Shown piece after piece: positions 40,656 through 48,487 of a stretch of DNA of 64,000 bases. The translations under genes and the position numbers were made by a program. Every line of letters starts with the position of its first letter. Positions within the stretch are counted from its first letter, which is position 1. Below the pieces are notes generated by a model. The model was not told the origin of the DNA. It saw nothing but the letters and a program-made list of their open reading frames with translations, and ran no database searches. The DNA comes from Planctomycetota bacterium (GTDB lineage: Bacteria; Planctomycetota; Planctomycetia; Gemmatales; Gemmataceae), in NCBI GenBank assembly GCA_016191165.1, contig JACPPF010000015.1:33728-97727 (forward strand), given 5' to 3'.

Positions 40656-41603
40656 GTGAATATTCGTTATTTTCAAGCAGGCGATGAAGCCTCGCAGATG
40701 AAGATATACAACACCGCCGGCGCGGGCCTGACCAAGTTCAAACCGGCCACCATCGTGGAAATTCAGCGGCGCACCCAGGCCGCGGGTTTCGATCCCGGCA
40801 CGCGCCTTTACGCCGAGGTCGGCGGCACGGTCGTCGGTTATTGCACTTTTCAGACCAATGGCCGCGTCGGCTACCCCTGGTGCCTCCCGGGCCAGGAGGT
40901 GATGGCCGACGTGCTGTTCGCGCAGACTCTTGAGGCCATGAAACGCCGCGGCCTACGGAAAGTCTTCAGCACCTACCGCAAGGACTGGCCGACGATTAAC
41001 GCCTTTTTTCAGAAGCACAAATTCGTGTTGGCGCGCGAGATGGTGAACTACGTGCTGGCGTTCGAGAACATGCCGACGCCATCGGCCAAGCAAACGAGCA
41101 CGATTGGCCGGGCGACCGAGGAGGACGTGCCGGCGATTTACGACCTTGATCCGACTGTATTCCGCGTGGGCAGTGCTGCCGCCTTGAAGGACGCCCTTTT
41201 CAAGAATCCCTGGCTTTCGCCCGAATCGCTTTTCGTCTTACGCGGGCGAACGGATCGCACGCCGCAGGCCGCGGGGTTGCTCATCACCAACGCCGACTAC
41301 GCCGACCCTCGGGCGGTGGATTCGTCGATGCCATGCTTTCGTCTCGGGGCGTTCGGCACCGAAGGCATGACCACGAAGCGGATCAAGGGACTGTTCAGCT
41401 TCGTGACGAGGCCGGATCGGAATATCTTTCCGGTGGGCATGGATTTGCTGAGCTGGGCGGCCAATCGCCTGACCGATGACGACGAGATCACTTGCTACGC
41501 TGCCCAGGTGTCTTCCGACGCGACCGCCCTGATGTCGTTTTACGAGCGCGTCTTCGAACGCCAGGGCAGCTTCCCCGTGTACGAACGGGTCTTACAGGCA
41601 TGA
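40656..41603 (+). CDS. GNAT-family N-acetyltransferase
   Basis: 315 residues, starting at GTG 40656 (GGGAG upstream). The frame is open further upstream but that part overlaps the divergent cytochrome promoter and is unlike GNAT. The N-terminal GNAT repeat contains LYAEVGGTVVGYCTFQTNG and VLFAQTLEAMKRRGLRKVFS; the C-terminal half (~145-315) reads like a second, degenerate GNAT fold (TEEDVPAIYDLDP). The substrate is unknown. Confidence 0.7.
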   Translation: MNIRYFQAGDEASQMKIYNTAGAGLTKFKPATIVEIQRRTQAAGFDPGTRLYAEVGGTVVGYCTFQTNGRVGYPWCLPGQEVMADVLFAQTLEAMKRRGLRKVFSTYRKDWPTINAFFQKHKFVLAREMVNYVLAFENMPTPSAKQTSTIGRATEEDVPAIYDLDPTVFRVGSAAALKDALFKNPWLSPESLFVLRGRTDRTPQAAGLLITNADYADPRAVDSSMPCFRLGAFGTEGMTTKRIKGLFSFVTRPDRNIFPVGMDLLSWAANRLTDDDEITCYAAQVSSDATALMSFYERVFERQGSFPVYERVLQA

Positions 41604-41658
41604 AGCCCTGGGTGGTAATCGTTATCCCAGGGGTTCGCTGCGCTCACCCCTGGGCTTC
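41602..41658. repeat. Partial palindrome, CCCAGGGGTTCGCTGCGCTC family
   Basis: The right half (ATCCCAGGGGTTCGCTGCGC to CCCCTGGGCTT) matches the 15.5 and 52.2 kb elements; the left half is reduced to GAAGCCC. It lies between the convergent GNAT and secreted protein genes. Confidence 0.7.
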
Positions 41659-43375
41659 AGAACGGCAACAACAGCGACCCGCGTGATTCGCTGCGAATCC
41701 GCTTCCCGTTGTCCGTTCCGACCGTCACATTGGGAAACAGGTGCCGCGTCACTTCTTGAGCGTTCGGGATCAACTCCAGGTCAAACGGCCTGAAACCCGG
41801 CACCACGCCGAACTGGGCGCCCATCCCGCCGAGCGTGTTGACAATGTCCAACCCCACCGGCAGGATCGCCACGATCGTTTGTATCATCGGCCGCGGGTCG
41901 GACACCTGGATCGAGTTGAATTCCGCCGGGAACTTGGCCAGCGCCTTCGTCAACTCCGCGTCGGCTTTCCAGGCGGGCAGACTTCCCTTTTGCCTCAGGA
42001 TGAATCCCTTGATGGCCGCCGGATATTTTGAATATACGAACCAGTTCTTGTAGACCCCGAAACTCGCCAGGTGGGCGTTGGCCTGACCGACCAACCGCAG
42101 CTGGATGATCTCGGCGCCGTGATAATCCACCTTTTTCAAGAAGACTTTGCCGCCCGGATTGACGGGAATCGCCTTGATGAGCTTCTCGATGGCGGTCACG
42201 ATCTTCTTGCCGTCCTTGGCTTGGACCGCGACGACGGACCCGGTGCCGAGGATCCCATCCGACGGCGAACTGTAGGTGACGATCATGTCCCCGAAATGGT
42301 CGAACAGGTCCTTTTCGATATCCAGACCAATTGCGCCTTCAAAGTCCTTGATCGCCCCCTTGATGTCGTCGGCCTTGTTGGCGTCGAAGATGCGGACGAC
42401 GTTGTCCACCGCGGTCACCAATACGTCGTAGCTCTTGTTCAGTTTGATGCTGCTGGCGGAGAATCCGCTCACATCGTTGGGGAGGGCCGGGAGGTCTTGC
42501 AAACTGATCTTCCTTGGACTGGTCAAGCTCAAAAGCCCCTTGCGTGGCCCCGGCATATCGACATCCACGACGGACCGTTCGCTCAGGCCGTCGAAGCCCT
42601 GGGCAAACGTAACACTCTTCAAGCCCTTCAGGCCGAGGTCGTCGATAATCTTGCCCGCGGGCGGCGCGATGTCGGCCGCGACGTTGAGGACGCCGGTCAC
42701 GTCGAAGAAGCCGCGCGAGACCGTCTTGAATTCCTTGAACGCCGCCACTTTCTTGTAAAGGGGATGCTTGGCCAGGCCGGTTTTCTTGGCATCGATGTCC
42801 TTGGCATAGGCGACCGGATCGGTGGTGCCGAGGAAGAGGATCGCGTCAGCGCCTTGTGCCCACCAGCCGACTTGCAGGAATTCGATGCTCGTCGTGTTGA
42901 TGAAGCGATTGCCGACCTTGGTGTTCTTGACATCCGCCTTGGTTTCCTCGGCAATGCGCTGGATGAGCGGAATGAGCGTGCCTGATTCCCCCGCCCCCTG
43001 CGGGAATACGAGGACGGCTTGCACCGAGGGCGGAATGACCTTGTCGGCGCCGACGCCGACGACGACGCCGTTCTGGTACATCGTGCCCAGAAGCTTGGTG
43101 AAGTCGCGAAGAAGCGGGCCGACCTTGGGTTGCTTCTGGGCGACATTCTGGATTTGCTCGTAGGCCCATTTCCACAGCTCGTCCAGGAATTTTCCGGTCT
43201 CGCCCTGCATCATCTTGCCGACGGCTGTCTTGTCGTAATCCGCCTTGTGCTTCTTCATGCCGTCGAAGCGAAAATAAAGCTGACTCTTGGCCGGCAGATA
43301 GTTCTCCTGAGTCTGCGCAATGGCAACACTTGGCGTCAGCGCCAAGATCAATCCCAAGATCATTCGTTTGAACAT
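41657..43375 (-). CDS. Large exported protein of unknown function
   Basis: 572 residues from the ATG at 43375, which has AAGGATC about six bases upstream. The signal peptide is MFKRMILGLILALTPSVAIA. There are no membrane helices after it and no motif I recognise. The sequence is a mix of beta and helix with repeated LVFPQGAGE / FLGTTDPVAYAKD-type segments reminiscent of DUF3352-type planctomycete secreted proteins. The neighbours (GNAT, convergent; RepA-like ATPase, divergent) do not suggest a role. Confidence 0.7.
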   Translation of the reverse strand: MFKRMILGLILALTPSVAIAQTQENYLPAKSQLYFRFDGMKKHKADYDKTAVGKMMQGETGKFLDELWKWAYEQIQNVAQKQPKVGPLLRDFTKLLGTMYQNGVVVGVGADKVIPPSVQAVLVFPQGAGESGTLIPLIQRIAEETKADVKNTKVGNRFINTTSIEFLQVGWWAQGADAILFLGTTDPVAYAKDIDAKKTGLAKHPLYKKVAAFKEFKTVSRGFFDVTGVLNVAADIAPPAGKIIDDLGLKGLKSVTFAQGFDGLSERSVVDVDMPGPRKGLLSLTSPRKISLQDLPALPNDVSGFSASSIKLNKSYDVLVTAVDNVVRIFDANKADDIKGAIKDFEGAIGLDIEKDLFDHFGDMIVTYSSPSDGILGTGSVVAVQAKDGKKIVTAIEKLIKAIPVNPGGKVFLKKVDYHGAEIIQLRLVGQANAHLASFGVYKNWFVYSKYPAAIKGFILRQKGSLPAWKADAELTKALAKFPAEFNSIQVSDPRPMIQTIVAILPVGLDIVNTLGGMGAQFGVVPGFRPFDLELIPNAQEVTRHLFPNVTVGTDNGKRIRSESRGSLLLPF

Positions 43376-43731
43376 GACTGATCCTTTCAGTGGAAATGCA
43401 GGCGACCGTACCCGTGCGACGACGGGTGAAGGCAGTATGACGAACACGAGGCTGATTGGCAAGAGGGCGGGTTGAAAACCGCAAGGCGGCACCACCTCCG
43501 GAGCTTGCTTCCCGGCTTGCTGATTCGCCAGGTTGCACTCGCGCCCGGTTTTTCGGTCGATGTGAAAAGTCCTGCCTCCGGCGCAACCTAAAGGCAGCTC
43601 GCATCTTCAGGCGATTTTTTCGAGGACTTCTCACGGGGCGCGGGGGGTATCCCAACCGACATCGAATTTCTCTTCCAGAAATGTTCCAATGAACGCTGAA
43701 CAATTTCCTTGCGTTTTCAGCGGAGCGATCC
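43376..43731. other. Intergenic region upstream of the RepA-like ATPase
   Basis: 356 bases between the divergent secreted protein gene and the ATPase gene. No coding sequence is seen. A loose inverted pair GAAAAGTCCT (43562) and AGGACTTCTC (43622) flanks a GC-rich core. It could hold promoters or an element boundary; no terminal repeat matching the far side of the terminase gene was found by eye. Confidence 0.45.
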
Positions 43732-44832
43732 ATGCCCTTTCTCACCCTTGATCAACTTCCCGCGCTCGAGGTGCGCTGGCTTTGGCCCGGCCGACTTGCC
43801 AGCGGGCATTTGGCCATCCTTGACGGCGATCCTGGTCTGGGTAAATCTCTGCTCTCGCTCGATTTGTGCGCCCGCATCACCACGGGCAGGCCGTTTCCGG
43901 ACGGTTCGCCGGGCGGCGAACCGGCATCGGTGATCGTCCTCAACGCCGAGGATGGAGCGCGCGACACCGTCCATGGCCGCCTGCGCGCCGCCGGCGCCGA
44001 CCTGGCCCGCGTGCAGGTTTACGAACGGATTCCAGGCGAGGAGTTCCTGCGTCTGCCAGGCCAGCTGCATCGTTTGGAAGACGCCATCGCCGCCAGCTGC
44101 GCGCGTTACGTCGTGCTTGACCCGATCATGTCGTTTCTCGATGCCAAGGTGAACCCCGCTTCCGATCACAGTGTGCGCGCCGCCCTGGCGCCGCTCGCGG
44201 ATCTGGCCCAAACGCACGGCTGTGCCATCCAGTTGATCCGCCACCTCAACAAGAGTTCGGGCACGAACGCGCTGTATCGCGGGCTCTGTTCGATCGGCTT
44301 CATCGCCAGCTGCCGGGTCGCCTGGCTGGTCGCGCGCGACCCGTACCGCGGGAAGCAGTTCGTCCTGACTCAGCCGAAGAACAACCTCGACCCGCCGCAG
44401 GTCAGCCTGGCCTACGCCATCGAAACCGCCGCATCCACCGCCGCCCACATCGTCTGGAAAGGCGTTAGCACGTTCGACGACCATGATGTGCTCGTCGGCA
44501 CGCCGCAGCGCTTTCACATGCGTCGGCGCGCCCAGGAGTTTCTGCTGAACTTTTTGAAGGACGGCCCGCGCCCCACGTGCGAGATCTGGGCAGCCGCCCA
44601 GGCCCACCGGTTCTCGCGTGCCACCCTTGATCGCGCCCGCGTGAGTTTGGACATCACCAGCACGCGCGTGCATGGCGGAAAGCGCGAGCAAGCCAACTAC
44701 TGGGTCCTGCCCACCCAGAAATTCACCGCCGCCATCTGCGACCTGCCGGAACTGGCCGAACAACTTCGCAAGCAACAACATGCCCGCCCGCGCCTCACCC
44801 CGCTCGACGACGTGGAGCCGCGCCCGGCTTGA
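43732..44832 (+). CDS. RepA-like AAA ATPase (AAA_25 / RecA fold)
   Basis: 366 residues. Walker A is GDPGLGKS (32-39), Walker B is YVVLDPIM near residue 127, and a motif QLIRHLNKSSGTNALYRG near 165-182 is typical of RepA/AAA_25 hexameric helicase-like ATPases of plasmids and phages. The C-terminal part holds a winged-helix-like region (EIWAAAQAHRFSRATLDRAR). GGAG lies seven bases before the ATG. It is followed after 21 bases by a terminase large subunit, a pairing expected in a mobile element. Confidence 0.8.
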   Translation: MPFLTLDQLPALEVRWLWPGRLASGHLAILDGDPGLGKSLLSLDLCARITTGRPFPDGSPGGEPASVIVLNAEDGARDTVHGRLRAAGADLARVQVYERIPGEEFLRLPGQLHRLEDAIAASCARYVVLDPIMSFLDAKVNPASDHSVRAALAPLADLAQTHGCAIQLIRHLNKSSGTNALYRGLCSIGFIASCRVAWLVARDPYRGKQFVLTQPKNNLDPPQVSLAYAIETAASTAAHIVWKGVSTFDDHDVLVGTPQRFHMRRRAQEFLLNFLKDGPRPTCEIWAAAQAHRFSRATLDRARVSLDITSTRVHGGKREQANYWVLPTQKFTAAICDLPELAEQLRKQQHARPRLTPLDDVEPRPA

Positions 44833-44853
44833 CGAGAATCTGGGAGATACGCC

Positions 44854-46191
44854 ATGTCCAACAACGAAATCCACGACACAACTGTCCGCGTCATGAACAC
44901 GCTCGGACTCACGCCCGACCCGTGGCAAATCGACGTCATCACGGGCGATCACAAACGCCTGCTGCTCAATTGCTCGCGCCAGGCAGGCAAAACCTCCGTG
45001 GTCGCCATCATGGGCCTCGTCGAGGCGCTCACCCGGCCCATGACGCGCATCCTCCTGCTCTCGCGCAGCCTACGGCAATCGCGAGAAATGTTCCGCCTGA
45101 TGACCTACTATCATCAAAGGTTGGGCTCGCTCTCGCTCGAGCGCCAGACCTGCGAGGAACTCGAACTCAAAAACGAGAGCCGCATCGTCTGCATGCCGTG
45201 CCGGGAGGACACAATCCGCGGCTTCGCCCATGTCGATCTGCTGGTGATCGATGAGGCCGCGCGCGTGCCGGATGATCTTTACCGGACGGTGCGTCCGATG
45301 ATGGCGGTGTCGGACGGCCGGCTGATCGCCCTGTCCACGCCATTCGGCAAGCGCGGCTGGTTCCACGACGCCTGGGCCCGCGGGGGCGACGACTGGGCTC
45401 GCATCCAGATCACCGCCGAGCAGTGCCCGCGCATCACGCCGAAGTTCCTCGACCAGGAACGCCGCGCCCTGGGCGAAAGCTGGTTCCGTCAAGAATACTT
45501 CTGTTCCTTCGAAACCGTCGAAGGCGTCGTCTACCCCGACTTCGCCCGCTGCGTGGTTCCGTATCTCCCCTCTCCCTCTGGGAGAGGGGCCGGGGGTGAG
45601 GGAGAACTCGTCGGAGGCATCGACTTCGGCTTCCGCAACCCCTTCGCCGCCGTATGGGGCTTCCTCGACAACGACGACGTGCTCTGGCTGACCGGCGAAC
45701 ACTATGCCCGCCAGCGCCCGTTGAGCTACCACGTCCAGCATTTGCCGAGGAAATGTACGTGGTACGCCGACCCGTCGGGTGCGAATGAGATTTCGGAATT
45801 GATCCTGGGGGGCTTCGTGGTGCGTCGCGGCATCAACGACCGCCGCACGGGCATCGCCGCCGTGAGCGCCAGGTTGGAGGATGGCCGCTTGAAGGTGCTG
45901 GAAGGCCGCTGTCCCAACTTGCTCATGGAAGCCGGCATGTACCGCTGGGGCGAAAGCGAAGACCGCCGCGCCGAGGTCCCGGTGGACGAACACAACCACG
46001 CGCTTGCGGCACTGCGCTACCTGATCGCGACGACCGATCGCCACAGCCTGGGCCGGCGCCGAATTGATGCGGCGGCACACGCCAAGGAGATGCACAAGAC
46101 GCCGGAGCAACTTGCGGAGGAGGAGCGCAACCGCCGCTACTGGGAGATGGCGGAGTCGGATGACCCGCGGATTTGGGGGGTGTTTGGGTGA
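44854..46191 (+). CDS. Phage-type terminase large subunit
   Basis: 445 residues. ATPase domain: SRQAGKT (41-47), LLVIDEAAR (Walker B), ALSTPFGKRGW (motif III). The RNase H-like nuclease domain starts GGIDFGFRNPFAAVWG, with YADPSGANEI and DEHNHALAALRYLI supplying later acidic residues. Large terminases cut and package phage DNA. No portal, capsid, small terminase or integrase is nearby. A palindrome encodes the linker between the two domains (residues ~238-250). GGGAG lies eight bases before the ATG. Either a satellite, a domesticated function or a remnant. Confidence 0.85.
   Translation: MSNNEIHDTTVRVMNTLGLTPDPWQIDVITGDHKRLLLNCSRQAGKTSVVAIMGLVEALTRPMTRILLLSRSLRQSREMFRLMTYYHQRLGSLSLERQTCEELELKNESRIVCMPCREDTIRGFAHVDLLVIDEAARVPDDLYRTVRPMMAVSDGRLIALSTPFGKRGWFHDAWARGGDDWARIQITAEQCPRITPKFLDQERRALGESWFRQEYFCSFETVEGVVYPDFARCVVPYLPSPSGRGAGGEGELVGGIDFGFRNPFAAVWGFLDNDDVLWLTGEHYARQRPLSYHVQHLPRKCTWYADPSGANEISELILGGFVVRRGINDRRTGIAAVSARLEDGRLKVLEGRCPNLLMEAGMYRWGESEDRRAEVPVDEHNHALAALRYLIATTDRHSLGRRRIDAAAHAKEMHKTPEQLAEEERNRRYWEMAESDDPRIWGVFG
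45567..45603. repeat. Palindromic element (CCCCTCTCCC family) in frame in the terminase gene
   Basis: 10-bp perfect arms CCCCTCTCCC/GGGAGAGGGG with loop TCT, followed by the family tail CCGGGGGTGAGG. It codes LPSPSGRGAGGEGE in the linker between ATPase and nuclease domains. Confidence 0.8.
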
Positions 46192-46311
46192 GGGCGAACC
46201 AAGCCATACGATCAGGGCCCGTTACGTTTGCCGAGGCCGACGGTGCCCCGCACCTAGGAACAACCTCCCCTCCCGCAACTTCGGCGCGTTTTCGTGCGCT
46301 GATCAAATCTA

Positions 46312-47217
46312 TCAGTCCGGCCGGGCCTTCTGGAATTCCCGGTAACGCTCCTGATCGAGTACGATAGCCCGCAGACAGGCCTTTGCCATTACCCAAACCG
46401 TACGTCGAATGGTCTCAAAGGCCTGCAAATCATCGTGTCCTTGATCTTTTTTCCATTCCAAAATCTGTCGCTGGGCATCTGTGGCGTTAGAATGCGACAT
46501 GACGTGTCTGTATTGAAAAATGGGGTTTACCTCGGCCATATCGATGGGTGCCTCAGGTATGAATTCGTTCCATTTTTTTAGGCCGTTAGACCATGACCGC
46601 GACTTCTTTGTAAGGATATGCTCTAGAAACAAGGCGCCGCTGGATACGGCGAGGTGAAACTCCGTAAAGAGGTGATGAAGATCAAGTTTCAAAACAGAGC
46701 AACGAGGGGACGGCCCATGCAAAACGCACTTGAGGAAATAAAAAAGGAGCTTTGCGTCGTCGTTCTCCGCGGACATTGAGGTTAACGTACGGTAGACGAA
46801 ATCGTAAATCTTGACGAGCCGATCCTCGTCGCATTTGTGGATTTGGGCCGCTCCCGTCGTCTTCTCCCCCAAAAAAAGCGATGTGTTCGCCCCCTGGGTG
46901 GGGTCCCCCGCAACAAACCACGGTACACATAGGATGGAGATGGCAATGGCCCCATGAGCGCAGTCATGTCGCTGAAAAGGAGAATCCTCAAATTCACGAG
47001 GTGGATAAACGGTACGCAGGCGAACAGGGGATTCTAACAGCGGATTCCAGAAACGCTCCAATTCAATTTCGGACCTGTCGCTCCAAAGAAATGGCATGTG
47101 ATAATTGCTAGGAGGGCGAGCGAATTCTTCCGACCTTTCTAACCACGCCGAATGCGAAAGCTGAATTGATTGCGATTCGGTCTCGACATGAAAAACCTTG
47201 AACGAGGTTGTGTTCAT
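46312..47217 (-). CDS. Hypothetical protein, possible HEPN-type domain
   Basis: 301 residues from ATG 47217; an ATG 60 bases upstream is also in frame. No known family is recognised. The C-terminal helical part contains YRHVMSHSN, an Rx4H pattern as in HEPN ribonucleases, followed by helices rich in Arg and Glu. The N-terminal half has several Trp/Cys-rich segments. Base composition is clearly more AT-rich than the neighbours, suggesting recent transfer. It lies next to the RepA-terminase pair, so it may be cargo of the same element. Confidence 0.55.
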   Translation of the reverse strand: MNTTSFKVFHVETESQSIQLSHSAWLERSEEFARPPSNYHMPFLWSDRSEIELERFWNPLLESPVRLRTVYPPREFEDSPFQRHDCAHGAIAISILCVPWFVAGDPTQGANTSLFLGEKTTGAAQIHKCDEDRLVKIYDFVYRTLTSMSAENDDAKLLFYFLKCVLHGPSPRCSVLKLDLHHLFTEFHLAVSSGALFLEHILTKKSRSWSNGLKKWNEFIPEAPIDMAEVNPIFQYRHVMSHSNATDAQRQILEWKKDQGHDDLQAFETIRRTVWVMAKACLRAIVLDQERYREFQKARPD

Positions 47218-47403
47218 TAAGGTGCCCGCTCTTTTTTTTGCGCTTTTGGCTCGGCTGTTGAAAGTAACGTTTTTCAATTGGCAATGGCCCGAAAAATGCG
47301 CTCCTATTCTAGAGAGTCAATTTATTCCTTCCTGGTTCGTGAAAAATTACCAGAGGAAAGGTGCTTGGCCAATGTCACCGATTTTGTGATAGGCTTCGCT
47401 CCG
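47218..47403. other. AT-rich intergenic segment upstream of the HEPN-like gene
   Basis: No coding sequence is seen. The base composition (e.g. AAAAATGCGCTCCTATTCTA) matches the HEPN-like gene more than the chromosome, so it probably entered with it and contains its promoter. Confidence 0.4.
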
Positions 47404-47660
47404 CCCTGGGCTGAAATATTGTGCCCCTTCGGGGCAACGACGTGCGGGATATTTTCGGCCCGAAGGGCCGATTCTGTCAGCCCAGGCCGAAGGCCTGGGA
47501 ACATGGGCGACAACGGCGATTCGACCCTGTAAGGGTCGTTCAGGTCCCCGATGGCAATAGGGTGGAACTTCACTTCCCGGGCCTTCGGCCCGGGCTGACA
47601 GAACCGGCCTTGCAGGCCGGGAAACCCGGGGAGAAATCCGTCACGGCGTTGCCCTTCGGG
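47404..47660. repeat. Array of nested hairpins
   Basis: About seven short hairpins lie in series: GCCCCTTCGGGGC, TCGGCCCGAAGGGCCGA, CCCAGGCCGAAGGCCTGGG, GACCCTGTAAGGGTC, CCCGGGCCTTCGGCCCGGG, CCGGCCTTGCAGGCCGG and GCCCTTCGGGGC. Longer pairings lie over them: TTCTGTCAGCCC (47472-47483) faces GGGCTGACAGAA (47592-47603), and CCTGGGCTGA (47405) faces TCAGCCCAGG. It is not coding and the spacing is not regular enough for CRISPR. Confidence 0.75.
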
Positions 47661-47685
47661 GCCATGGTGCTCACGAAACACTCGT

Positions 47686-48336
47686 CTACGCCGCCGCGCT
47701 GCGCGTGGTGACGCCCAGTTTGCGGGCTTCGCCCATCGCCTCGCGGATGCGGCTGAACGGTTCGTGGAACTCCAGACCGGCCTGCTTTTCGAGCAACTCG
47801 CGGATGGCGGCGGCGTCGGCGGGGAATTGCGGATGGCAGAATAGCCTTGGGGCGACCTCCAGGCCGGGCGTCGAGGCGTCGGGTTCGACCAGGCAATGCC
47901 AGAGGGCGACCGGCTGCTCGATGTGGCGGCGCAGCTCCAGCACGTTCGGGTTATCCGTGAGAACAATTCCAACCGCGGTCGGCGTCTTGTCGATCAACGT
48001 CTTGCCGATGACCTCGCCGCAGAGATAGCCGGGCAGCGTGTCTCCGTAAAGTATCTGCTGGACCTTGTTGGGCGCGACGGCGCTGGACAGGCGGAACTCC
48101 AGCGGCCGGCCCCAGGAATTGGTGACGAGGTAGCCGCCGAGGTAGCCGTTCTGTTCCTGGAAGACTGAGAGGAAGCCCAGATTCTGGCAAGGTGCTGCCA
48201 CCACGCGTCCTTTCGTTGAATTGACCCTGACAACGTCAACAAGGTAGAATTCGTCCGGCCGGGGCAACGTCTTCACGGGGATTGTCCGGTTTCGCGCGCG
48301 GGGTTCGTGTTCTTCCCTACCGTCAATCGTCAGCAT
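47686..48336 (-). CDS. Conserved planctomycete-type protein of unknown function
   Basis: 216 residues from the ATG at 48336. The longer open frame continues through the promoter of the divergent sulfite reductase and is unlikely. The sequence has strong conserved-looking blocks (FYLVDVVRVNSTKGRVVA, LGGYLVTNSWGRPLEFRLSS, ILYGDTLPGYL) and no membrane helix or known motif. I have the impression of a family widespread in planctomycetes, without known role. It is divergent from sulfite reductase across about 150 bases. Confidence 0.65.
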   Translation of the reverse strand: MLTIDGREEHEPRARNRTIPVKTLPRPDEFYLVDVVRVNSTKGRVVAAPCQNLGFLSVFQEQNGYLGGYLVTNSWGRPLEFRLSSAVAPNKVQQILYGDTLPGYLCGEVIGKTLIDKTPTAVGIVLTDNPNVLELRRHIEQPVALWHCLVEPDASTPGLEVAPRLFCHPQFPADAAAIRELLEKQAGLEFHEPFSRIREAMGEARKLGVTTRSAAA

Positions 48337-48487
48337 CGTGTTTGTCCCAACAAACCGAGTGACTTTCCAGGCTTGCCCAGCTTTCGCGTCAGGATCGGCG
48401 TGCAAAGTGTCCTGGATTTTCCGGCAAAGTCCGCGTAAATTGACAGAGTGCACCGCCCGCCGGTTTTTTTCAATCGAGACCTCCCGA

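Noticed and set aside
43717..44952. 411-codon open frame on the minus strand
   Set aside because: Opposite the RepA-like ATPase with intact Walker motifs; no recognisable domain on the minus strand.
43732..46191. Prophage
   Set aside because: Only a terminase and an ATPase; no capsid, portal, tail, lysis or integrase genes on either side.
47404..47660. CRISPR array
   Set aside because: The hairpins differ in sequence, have no equal repeat units or regular spacers, and no cas genes are near.
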